Source: Ruegeria conchae (GTDB taxonomy: Bacteria > Pseudomonadota > Alphaproteobacteria > Rhodobacterales > Rhodobacteraceae). From it: a stretch of DNA of 64,000 nt. The notes beneath the pieces are model-generated. The model worked only from the letters and a program-made list of their open reading frames with translations, was not told the DNA's origin and did no database searches. Location: contig NZ_AEYW01000006.1 in assembly GCF_000192475.1 (NCBI RefSeq), positions 186,001 through 250,000 of the forward strand. The letters run 5' to 3'. A program made the translations under genes and the position numbers. This document shows, in pieces, positions 36,797-44,066 of the stretch (within the stretch, counting starts at the first letter, position 1; each line of letters begins with the position of its first letter).

Positions 36797-37711
36797 TCAC
36801 AGTTGATACCGGCGCATTCGGGTCTGGATGCCGAAGAGGTAGATGCAGACACCGATCAAGATTATGGCGAACATGGCGCCAGCGATGGCGGAGCCCATAT
36901 GCGGGTCGCCCAGTTGCAGCTGGAAGCCAAAGAAGGTGCGGTACATGAAGGTGCCGAGGATATCGGTCGAGAAATCCGGTCCTGCCAGTGCGCCTTGCGA
37001 GACGTAGATCAGGTCGAATGCGTTGAAATTGCCTACAAAAGTCAGGATTGAGATGATTCCGATTGAAGGAATGATCAACGGCAGTTTGATCTTCCAGAAT
37101 GCCGAGGCTCCGGTGATGCCGTCTATTTCTCCGGCCTCAAGGATCTCTTCGGGGATCGACAGCAGGGCGGCATAGATCAACATCATCGGGATGCCGACGA
37201 ATTGCCAGACCGAGACAAGTGCCAGTGTCGTCAGCGCGTATTCTTCCTTGCCCAGCCATGGTGCAAACAGAGACTTAAGACCAACGGCGTCCAGCATCGA
37301 AGGTGCAATGCCCCAAAGCGGGGACAAGATTAATTTCCACGCGAATCCGACAATGACAAAGCTCAGAATGGTCGGAATGAAAATCGCGGACCGGTAGAGC
37401 GCCGCAAACCGCAGGCGGGGATGCGAAAGTAGTGCCGCCAGAGCGATACCGATTGGGTTCTGCACCAGCATGTGGATCAGGAAGAACCAGAAGTTGTTGC
37501 CCAAAGCGTTCCAGAACTGCTCGGACCAGATTGGATCGAAGAACAGGGTGCGGAAATTCTGCAGGCCCACGTAGATACGTGTCTGATCAACCTCGGTGAA
37601 CAGTGCGAGGCGCAGAGTGTTGAACAAGGGGAAGATCATCACCGCCGTATAGACCAACACCGCAGGGGCGAGGAAAACGGCAATGTGCCAGCGTATGCGG
37701 CGGGTCTGCAT
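36797..37711 (-). CDS. ABC sugar transporter permease (MalF-like)
   Basis: A 304-residue CUT1 permease: N-terminal helix HIAVFLAPAVLVYTAVMIFP, central helices and the EAA loop EEILEAGEIDGITGASAFWKIKLPLI. It pairs with the MalG-like protein encoded next. It is separated from the binding-protein gene by 67 bases that contain a strong hairpin. Confidence 0.9.
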   Translation of the reverse strand: MQTRRIRWHIAVFLAPAVLVYTAVMIFPLFNTLRLALFTEVDQTRIYVGLQNFRTLFFDPIWSEQFWNALGNNFWFFLIHMLVQNPIGIALAALLSHPRLRFAALYRSAIFIPTILSFVIVGFAWKLILSPLWGIAPSMLDAVGLKSLFAPWLGKEEYALTTLALVSVWQFVGIPMMLIYAALLSIPEEILEAGEIDGITGASAFWKIKLPLIIPSIGIISILTFVGNFNAFDLIYVSQGALAGPDFSTDILGTFMYRTFFGFQLQLGDPHMGSAIAGAMFAIILIGVCIYLFGIQTRMRRYQL

Positions 37712-37733
37712 GGGAATCTCCGGGGAAAAAGGT

Positions 37734-37761
37734 CCGGACGCGACGCGGCGGTCGCGTCCGG
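37734..37761 (-). terminator. Strong hairpin between binding-protein and permease genes (leaky terminator or processing stem)
   Basis: Perfect 11-bp stem CCGGACGCGAC/GTCGCGTCCGG with a 6-nt loop, 18 bases past the binding-protein stop. On the minus strand it is followed by ACC then five Ts. In sugar ABC operons such structures keep binding-protein mRNA abundant relative to permease mRNA. Confidence 0.75.
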
Positions 37762-37778
37762 TGTGAGTGGCCTAGGTG

Positions 37779-39029
37779 TTACTGATGCGGTGCGTACCAG
37801 CTGGCCAGACCGTCTTGCAGTTGCTGACCCAGCGCTTCGGGTGTCTCTGCACCCTTGATGGCTGCAACGGATGCACCCCAAGTCTCGTTTTCGAGGTTCG
37901 GCGTGCCGCGCGACAGGATTTGGTAGGTCGAACGGATCGTGCTTTCGCACTCTTCGCGCCAGCCAACGATTTCTTTGGCCAGTGGATCTTCCAACTCGAC
38001 CGGAGTGCTGGATAGCGGGAAGAAACCGGGTAGGGCGTTACCGAATATGCTGGCAAACTCGGGGCTTGCGACCCAAGCCAGGAAGGTGCGCGCAGCTTCT
38101 TGGTTTTCGCTCGCGGCGTTCATACCGATGCCGATATCAGTGTGGTCCGAAATATAGCAGGTATCGCCCGCGTTCTGGACCGGTGGCTTAAAGGCGCCCA
38201 TTTCAAAATCGGCCTGCGTGTTGAAGCCCGAGATTTCCCAGCTGCCTGCTGGATAGACCGCTGCACGACCCAGCGTGAACAGGTTCTGGCTGTCGGGATA
38301 GGTTTGCGCTTCATACCCGTCGCCCAGATAGTCCGCCCATTTGGCCAGCGTCGCATATGGGGCAACCCACTGGGGATCGGTCAGCTTTTGCTCGCCTTTG
38401 ATCAGCGCCTGACGGCCTTCTTCACCTTTCCAGTAGTTCGGGCCGATGTTGTTATAGCCCATTGTGGCGGCTTCCCACTGATCATTGGTGCCCATCGCCA
38501 TCGGGATATAGGTGCCGTCTTCCTTGATCTTGTCGAGGGCGGCAAAGAATTCAGCCTCGGTGGTAGGAACTTCGATGCCCAGCTCGTTGAACGCATCCTT
38601 GTTGTAGATGAAGCCGTGAATCACCGACGCCATCGGGACGCAGAAGCTGGCCGAACCGTCATCGGTTTGCCAGGCAGATTTGGCGACGTCGGAGAAATTG
38701 CCCATAGCGTCCAGATCGGACAAATCCGTCAGGTGGCCGTCTTCATAAAGCGCGAGCGACGCATCAAACGGACGGCAGGTGATCAGATCACCAGCCGATC
38801 CGGCCTCGAGCTTCGAATTCAGAACGGCGTTGTATTCCGCAGGGGCAGAGGGCGAGAAAATCACTTTGATGTCGGGGTGCTCGGCTTCAAAAGCCGGAAT
38901 GATTTTTTCCTGCCACAGAGCCAGATCGTCATTGCGCCAGCTTTCGATTGTCAGGGTGGCCTCCTGTGCATAGGCGCTTGTGACCAAGGCCGTACTCATC
39001 AGAGCAAGGCTCAGAACTTTGCGTGTCAT
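37779..39029 (-). CDS. ABC sugar transporter periplasmic binding protein
   Basis: A 416-residue extracellular solute-binding protein of family 1. The signal peptide MTRKVLSLALMSTALVTSAYA ends in an AxA cleavage site. The mature part starts QEATLTIESWRNDDLALWQ, followed by NSKLEAGSAGDLITCRP and AVYPAGSWEISGFN, typical of sugar-binding CUT1 proteins. Context (MurQ, NagA, amino-sugar kinase) suggests GlcNAc, MurNAc, or a disaccharide of them as ligand; this is inference. It overlaps murQ by ATGA. Confidence 0.9.
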   Translation of the reverse strand: MTRKVLSLALMSTALVTSAYAQEATLTIESWRNDDLALWQEKIIPAFEAEHPDIKVIFSPSAPAEYNAVLNSKLEAGSAGDLITCRPFDASLALYEDGHLTDLSDLDAMGNFSDVAKSAWQTDDGSASFCVPMASVIHGFIYNKDAFNELGIEVPTTEAEFFAALDKIKEDGTYIPMAMGTNDQWEAATMGYNNIGPNYWKGEEGRQALIKGEQKLTDPQWVAPYATLAKWADYLGDGYEAQTYPDSQNLFTLGRAAVYPAGSWEISGFNTQADFEMGAFKPPVQNAGDTCYISDHTDIGIGMNAASENQEAARTFLAWVASPEFASIFGNALPGFFPLSSTPVELEDPLAKEIVGWREECESTIRSTYQILSRGTPNLENETWGASVAAIKGAETPEALGQQLQDGLASWYAPHQ

Positions 39030-39949
39030 TTGGTTTCTCCCAGGTTGATGGTTTCTTGGTTTTGCTTAATCCGCTCCAGGGCGGGACGGAGGTGATCATT
39101 CGCGTCGTGCAATATGGCCTGTGCCTCGCCCAGCGTCGGGACCCCTGCTGCAAGCAAGGCGGCGCATTTCAGATTGCCGCTGGCCGTCATCAATGCTGTT
39201 TCGGCTTGTTCGGGGTCAACGCCGGCCAGTTGACAAACAATCCCTTTGGCGCGGGCGCGGAGCTTATCATTGTCAGCACGCAGATTGATCATCATGCCGT
39301 CCTGAATATGCCCCAACTCCATTGCCATCAGGGTCGACAGCATGTTCAGCGCGATTTTTTGTGCCGTGCCTGCCCCCATGCGGGTCGAACCCGAAACCAG
39401 CTCGGGCGGTGTGGAAAGCAGAATGGGGTGATCAGACAGCCGCAACAGTTCGGTATCGCCGTTATTCGCGATCCCGACGATAGGGGCACCCTTGTCGCGC
39501 GCGATCTGGGCTGCGGCAACAGTATACGGCGTCGTACCGCTGGCAGAAACAGTGATCAAAGTGTCTTTGGGGGACAGATCCACAAGATCACGAGCAAGAG
39601 TGCTGGTCGCATCTTCAGTATCTCCGGGCATCTCGACACCCGTTGGCATACCACCTGCCATATGAATGCGTATTTGGCTTGGAGGTATTGAATAAGTTCC
39701 GCCGAGTTCCAGTGCATCCGAAGCGGCCATCAGGCCAGATGATCCCGCCGCGAGATAATGCAAGACACCACCCGTGCGGATCGTTTGCGCCATTGCTTTT
39801 GCTCCGGTGCAAATGGGGGTGAGCGAGGTGAGCGGGGTGGTCGCGGCCTCAGACTGGGATCGAGCCAGCAACTCGGCAACTTCGGCCAAGGGGCGCGCGT
39901 CTAGCCCGATCGCATCCTTGTGCAGTTGTTCCGTTACTGGCGTGGCCAC
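39026..39949 (-). CDS. murQ: N-acetylmuramic acid 6-phosphate etherase
   Basis: Cleaves the lactyl ether of MurNAc-6-phosphate to GlcNAc-6-phosphate and D-lactate, in peptidoglycan recycling or scavenging. The 307-residue protein has a SIS domain: TGGVLHYLAAGSSGLMAASDALE, MAGGMPTGVEMPGDTEDA, LITVSASGTTPYTVAAAQ, VSGSTRMGAGTAQKIALNML. Starts with GTG preceded by GGGAGAA. It is first in the minus operon, so its product and the importer are coordinately made. Its product feeds NagA encoded divergently. Confidence 0.92.
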   Translation of the reverse strand: MATPVTEQLHKDAIGLDARPLAEVAELLARSQSEAATTPLTSLTPICTGAKAMAQTIRTGGVLHYLAAGSSGLMAASDALELGGTYSIPPSQIRIHMAGGMPTGVEMPGDTEDATSTLARDLVDLSPKDTLITVSASGTTPYTVAAAQIARDKGAPIVGIANNGDTELLRLSDHPILLSTPPELVSGSTRMGAGTAQKIALNMLSTLMAMELGHIQDGMMINLRADNDKLRARAKGIVCQLAGVDPEQAETALMTASGNLKCAALLAAGVPTLGEAQAILHDANDHLRPALERIKQNQETINLGETK

Positions 39950-39976
39950 GTGATTCTCCCCTCAGTTCTGGACATC

Positions 39977-40103
39977 ATACCTTTTAGATACCATTAGTCT
40001 ACCATTTTCTTTTTGTGTCGATATGTTTCAGAATTTCAGCCATAATTCTGCAATTTGGTCGCAATTGGGTCTTCAAAAACTTAAATAGGTATTATAAAGG
40101 TAT
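39977..40103. promoter_or_regulatory. Phased ATACC/GGTAT operator array in the amino-sugar divergent promoter
   Basis: On the plus strand ATACC (39977-39981), ATACC (39988-39992) and CTACC (39999-40003) recur every 11 bp. Near the other start, GGTAT (40088-40092) and GGTAT (40099-40103) recur at the same 11-bp step in opposite orientation. The 16-mers formed by each pair match at 14 of 16 positions after reverse complementing. GGTAT-rich sites resemble the operators of UTRA-type GntR regulators such as NagR/DasR; the GntR encoded at 40982 is the likely ligand. Confidence 0.6.
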
Positions 40104-40107
40104 TTCC

Positions 40108-40995
40108 ATGAGTCGTCTTGCTGATACCATAGTGCTCGCTGTAGATGGCGGTGGTACGCGTTGTCGTATCGCTGTTTCTGATGGCTCTGTTGCTCGCCAA
40201 GTTGAGGTGGGGGCTGCGAACGTCTCGACCGATTTCGAAGCAGCTTGTGCCGAGCTGAATCGCGGTATTGCGGATCTGGCCAAGCAAGCCGGATTAAATG
40301 GCGCACAGATTGCAGGGACGTCGGCCTATTTGGGGTTGGCTGGGATCACTGGCAAAACGCTGGCAGAGCGACTCGCAGCGAGGCTGCCGTTCGAACGCGC
40401 CCGAATTGAAGATGACAGGCCCTCCGCATTGAGGGGTGCGCTTGGGTCGAAAGATGGTTTCGTGGCGCATTGTGGTACGGGGTCGTTTCTCGCGTCGCAG
40501 AGAGATGGTCAGATTCGCTTGGCCGGTGGCTGGGGGCCGGTATTAGGGGATCAAGCTTCGGCGCAATGGGTTGGCCGGCAGGCTTTGGCGCGCACTCTCG
40601 ATTGTGTCGATGGCATCGCGCCGACCTCCGACATGGCGAATGGTCTTTTGGCACGCTTTGATGGTGCCGCCGGGATTGTAGGGGCTGCATCCATGATGAC
40701 GCCCACCGAGTTTGGTGCGCTGGCCCCTGTAGTCACGCTTAGCGCTGAGCAGGGGGATGCGCTTGCGCGCGCTATCATGGAGGCCGGTGCACGATATCTG
40801 GCGGATCAGATCGAGGCGATGGGCTGGAAGCCCGGTCTATCGATTTGTCTGACCGGGGGGATCGGTCCGCAATACGCGCCTTACCTTTCAGAGATCATGC
40901 AGCAGGACCTGACTGAACCACTAGGCGATCCATTGGCCGGTGCAATCGCGCTGGCCCGTGCGTTTCATGAGGAGATCGAACATGAGCGTTGCTGA
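40108..40995 (+). CDS. BadF/BadG-type sugar kinase (GlcNAc/MurNAc kinase candidate)
   Basis: A 295-residue ASKHA-fold kinase: phosphate-1 loop LAVDGGGTRCRIAVSDGS at the N-terminus, then GLAGITGKTLAERLA, GTGSFLASQ and adenosine motif LTGGIGPQYAPYL. It is similar to N-acetylglucosamine kinases; the BadF-family MurK phosphorylates both GlcNAc and MurNAc. Because an ABC importer delivers unphosphorylated sugar, this kinase would supply the 6-phosphates for MurQ and NagA. The ATG at 40108 begins the conserved fold; the 31 codons upstream in frame cover operator sequence. It overlaps the next gene by 14 bases. Confidence 0.87.
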   Translation: MSRLADTIVLAVDGGGTRCRIAVSDGSVARQVEVGAANVSTDFEAACAELNRGIADLAKQAGLNGAQIAGTSAYLGLAGITGKTLAERLAARLPFERARIEDDRPSALRGALGSKDGFVAHCGTGSFLASQRDGQIRLAGGWGPVLGDQASAQWVGRQALARTLDCVDGIAPTSDMANGLLARFDGAAGIVGAASMMTPTEFGALAPVVTLSAEQGDALARAIMEAGARYLADQIEAMGWKPGLSICLTGGIGPQYAPYLSEIMQQDLTEPLGDPLAGAIALARAFHEEIEHERC

Positions 40996-41737
40996 CTTCC
41001 TGAAACCTGAAGGATGGCTGGGTCAGACCGCTGGTCCGCGTTATGTGCAATTGCGCCATCGGTTGGAGCAGGGGATAGAAGAGGGCATTCTAGCCCCGAA
41101 CAGTTCACTTCCACCCGAACGCGAGATCGCTGAGCTCACGGATCTGTCGCGCGTCACGGTGCGAAAGGCGATTCAGGAATTGGTGCGCAAAGGTGCGATT
41201 GAACAGAGGCAGGGTTCAGGCTCATTCGTGCGTCAGCCCGTTGCACGGGTTGAGCAATCATTGTCTCACCTGACCTCGTTTACCGAGGATATGGAGCGAC
41301 GTGGTTTTGAAACAACATCAACCTGGTTGGAGCGCGGGGTGTTTCTGCCTTCTCCGGACGAGATGTTGGCACTAGGGCTATCGACCAATGATCAGGTCGC
41401 CCGAATTCATCGTTTGCGCGCTGCCGGAGGACGGCCAATGGCGTTAGAGCGTGCAGCTTTGCCACTGGATATCCTGCCCAACCCGACCGAAGTCACTGGG
41501 TCCTTGTATGCGTTCCTGGAAAGATCCGGGAACCGTCCGGTGCGCGCGATCCAAAAGATCTCGGCCATCAACCTTGAAGCCACCGAGGCATGCTTGCTTG
41601 ACGTTGCAGAGGGTACAGCGGGGCTGCGCATTCAGCGTACCTCATACCTCGAAAGCGGGCGCGTCGCCGAACTCACCCGATCCATCTATCACGGCGATGC
41701 CTACGATTTTGTGGCAGAGCTGCGTCTATCAACCTGA
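40982..41737 (+). CDS. GntR-family regulator with UTRA domain (amino-sugar regulator candidate)
   Basis: A 251-residue repressor-type protein: winged helix with LEQGIEEGILAPNSSLPPEREIA and LSRVTVRKAIQELVRKGAIEQRQGSGSFVR, then a UTRA domain (about residues 95-245, RIHRLRAAGGRPMALERAALP, LRIQRTSYLESGRVAELTRSIYHGDAYDF). NagR/DasR-type proteins bind glucosamine- or GlcNAc-6-phosphate. Cotranscribed with kinase and catabolic genes, it is expected to control both divergent operons through the phased repeats. Confidence 0.9.
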   Translation: MSVADFLKPEGWLGQTAGPRYVQLRHRLEQGIEEGILAPNSSLPPEREIAELTDLSRVTVRKAIQELVRKGAIEQRQGSGSFVRQPVARVEQSLSHLTSFTEDMERRGFETTSTWLERGVFLPSPDEMLALGLSTNDQVARIHRLRAAGGRPMALERAALPLDILPNPTEVTGSLYAFLERSGNRPVRAIQKISAINLEATEACLLDVAEGTAGLRIQRTSYLESGRVAELTRSIYHGDAYDFVAELRLST

Positions 41738-41749
41738 AAGGCGGGACAT

Positions 41750-42778
41750 ATGTCCACCGAAAAAACTCAAATGCGGCGGGAAATCAACGAGATACCCTTT
41801 GCCGTTGATCGACTTTTAACCGAAGGTGCCAGGGCGATCTCCGCGACTGCTGGCGCGATCCGCGAGCATGATCCTAATTTCCTGATCTCAGTCGCACGCG
41901 GATCATCGGATCATGCCTGCAGCTATCTGAAATACGCGTCTGAACTGCTGCTGGGCCTGCCCATGGCGTCGGTCGGGCCGAGCGTCAAATCGATTTACGG
42001 GGTAGACATGCGCTGCCCCGGCGCTCTGTGTATCTCGGTGTCACAATCGGGCCAAAGCCCAGACATCGTTCAATTGACAAAATCCCTGACTGAAGGCGGA
42101 TCATACTCGGTTGCAATTACCAATGATACGGGATCGGCCTTGGCCAAGGTCGCCTCTTCGGCTCTTTCGATCCACGCGGGCGCTGAACTGAGCGTGGCTG
42201 CCACCAAAACGTTCGTCACCTCTCTGGTTGCCGGGCTTTGGTTGTTGGCCGAGGTCAAGGGCGATGAGGAATTGCTGTCTTCGATCCACAAACTGCCGGA
42301 TGTTTTGTCGCGCGCGATCACATGCGATTGGGGTGCTGTCGTAGACGCCGTTGATGGCCAATCACTTTTCACGCTTGGGCGTGGCATGTCCTGGGCAATT
42401 TCGAATGAGGCGGCTCTGAAATTCAAGGAAACCTGCCAAATCCACGCGGAAAGCTATTCCTCGGCCGAGGTATTGCATGGTCCGGTTTCGATTGTCGATC
42501 AGGGGTTTCCAGTGATTGCCTTCGCCTCAGGTGATGCGGCCGAGGCCAATATTGCCGAGGTTGCAGATGCGCTTGCGGGCAAAGGGGCAAAGGTCTTTGC
42601 GACAACCAACAAGGTGGCTGATGCTGCGTCGCTGCCGCATGTGCGCACATCGCACTGGATGACGGACCCGGTCGCCTCGATTGCGTCTTTCTACGGTATG
42701 GTCGAGGCAGTAGCCACGCGGCGCGGTATCAACCCTGATGCACCACGCCACCTGCGGAAAGTGACGGAAACGGTATGA
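41750..42778 (+). CDS. SIS-domain glucosamine-6-phosphate deaminase/isomerase candidate
   Basis: A 342-residue protein with two SIS domains and no glutaminase domain. Motifs LISVARGSSDHACSYLKYA, CISVSQSGQSPDIVQL, AGAELSVAATKTFVTSL and ETCQIHAESYSSAEVLHGP match the isomerase half of GlmS. Free-standing versions act as NagB-II deaminases, making fructose-6-phosphate plus ammonia, or as FrlB-like deglycases. Position before nagA supports the deaminase role. It overlaps nagA by ATGA. Confidence 0.87.
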   Translation: MSTEKTQMRREINEIPFAVDRLLTEGARAISATAGAIREHDPNFLISVARGSSDHACSYLKYASELLLGLPMASVGPSVKSIYGVDMRCPGALCISVSQSGQSPDIVQLTKSLTEGGSYSVAITNDTGSALAKVASSALSIHAGAELSVAATKTFVTSLVAGLWLLAEVKGDEELLSSIHKLPDVLSRAITCDWGAVVDAVDGQSLFTLGRGMSWAISNEAALKFKETCQIHAESYSSAEVLHGPVSIVDQGFPVIAFASGDAAEANIAEVADALAGKGAKVFATTNKVADAASLPHVRTSHWMTDPVASIASFYGMVEAVATRRGINPDAPRHLRKVTETV

Positions 42779-43911
42779 CCGCTGCGACGATCACCTTCGC
42801 CGGAGGGCCGATTTTCGACGGCGAAATGCTGGTAGAAGGGCACGCGGCCCGCTTCGTCGACGGGAGGTTGGATTGCATATTGCCCGAATCTCAACTGTCT
42901 GCGGGTGAAGTGATCGAGAACCTGTCGGGTGACATTCTCAGCCCCGGTTACGTAGATTTGCAGGTCAATGGAGGCGGAGGTGTCATGTTCAATGATGATC
43001 CGTCAGTCGAAACACTGCGGCATATCGCAGGGGCACATCGCCAACTTGGGGCGACATCGATCTTGCCGACGTTGATTACGGATACACCTGAAAAGACCAG
43101 AGCCGCCATTGCGGCCGCAACGCAGGCCATCAAACAGGGGGTGCGAGGGATTGCAGGGCTGCACCTTGAGGGCCCGCACCTGTCCGTGCGTCGCAAAGGC
43201 GCGCATGACGCTGCACTGATCAGGCCCATGGAAGGTGCCGATCTTCAGCAACTGTTAGATGCAGCAAAGGTGCTGCCTGCGCTCATGGTCACGATTGCAC
43301 CCGAGAGTGTCACGACGGCTCAGGTCGAAACGCTTACCAAAGCGGGAGTCATCGTCTCAATGGGGCACAGTGATGCTGCGTTTGAAACCTGTGTGACGTA
43401 CGTTAAGGCAGGCGCGCATTGTGCGACGCATCTGTTCAACGCCATGAGCCAATTGGGCAACCGCGAGCCCGGCCTCGTTGGCGCCGTCCTTTCCCAAGGT
43501 GCAATGTCCGCAGGTCTGATCGCAGACGCGATTCATGTTCACTCAGAGACAATGCGCGCGGCCTTCGCCGCCAAGCAGGGGCCGGGCCGCCTGTTTCTGG
43601 TCAGTGACGCGATGGCCGTCGCCGGGACAGACTTGACCGCGTTCAAGTTGGAAGGACGCATCATCCAACGAGAAAACGGCAGGCTAACCTTGCAGGACGG
43701 AACACTGGCTGGGGCTGATCTTGATCTGACCACTGCCTTGCGTGTGTTGACGACAAAAGTTGGCATATCTCTGCCCGATGCCTTGGCAGCGGCAACGCGC
43801 ATTCCCGGAGATATCATCTCGCAAAGAGCCATCTCTGATCTGAGCACGATCACGCAGGCCATTCGAATTTCCCCGGATCTGTCACAGGCCCGACCGGTTG
43901 TTGCAGGTTGA
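42775..43911 (+). CDS. nagA: N-acetylglucosamine-6-phosphate deacetylase
   Basis: Removes acetate from GlcNAc-6-phosphate. A 378-residue amidohydrolase: SPGYVDLQVNGGGGVMFND near the N-terminus, the metal-binding glutamate in GLHLEGPHLSVRRKGAH, then VSMGHSDAAFETC and ATHLFNAMSQLGNREPGLVG with the metal histidines. The catalytic aspartate lies in FLVSDAMAVAGTD. It is the last gene of the plus operon. The product glucosamine-6-phosphate goes to the SIS-domain enzyme. Confidence 0.95.
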   Translation: MTAATITFAGGPIFDGEMLVEGHAARFVDGRLDCILPESQLSAGEVIENLSGDILSPGYVDLQVNGGGGVMFNDDPSVETLRHIAGAHRQLGATSILPTLITDTPEKTRAAIAAATQAIKQGVRGIAGLHLEGPHLSVRRKGAHDAALIRPMEGADLQQLLDAAKVLPALMVTIAPESVTTAQVETLTKAGVIVSMGHSDAAFETCVTYVKAGAHCATHLFNAMSQLGNREPGLVGAVLSQGAMSAGLIADAIHVHSETMRAAFAAKQGPGRLFLVSDAMAVAGTDLTAFKLEGRIIQRENGRLTLQDGTLAGADLDLTTALRVLTTKVGISLPDALAAATRIPGDIISQRAISDLSTITQAIRISPDLSQARPVVAG

Positions 43912-44066
43912 ACGCCATTTTTGGCGAAACTCATGACACCACAGATTTCGCATCTCGCCGCAGCCGCTGCGGTTGTGTAAGACGTTAGGCAAACGCGGTT
44001 TGGGAATGTCCTAATGTTTCAAGATATTGGCAAAATCGACATGAGGGCGGCCGCCCGGACTTTGCC

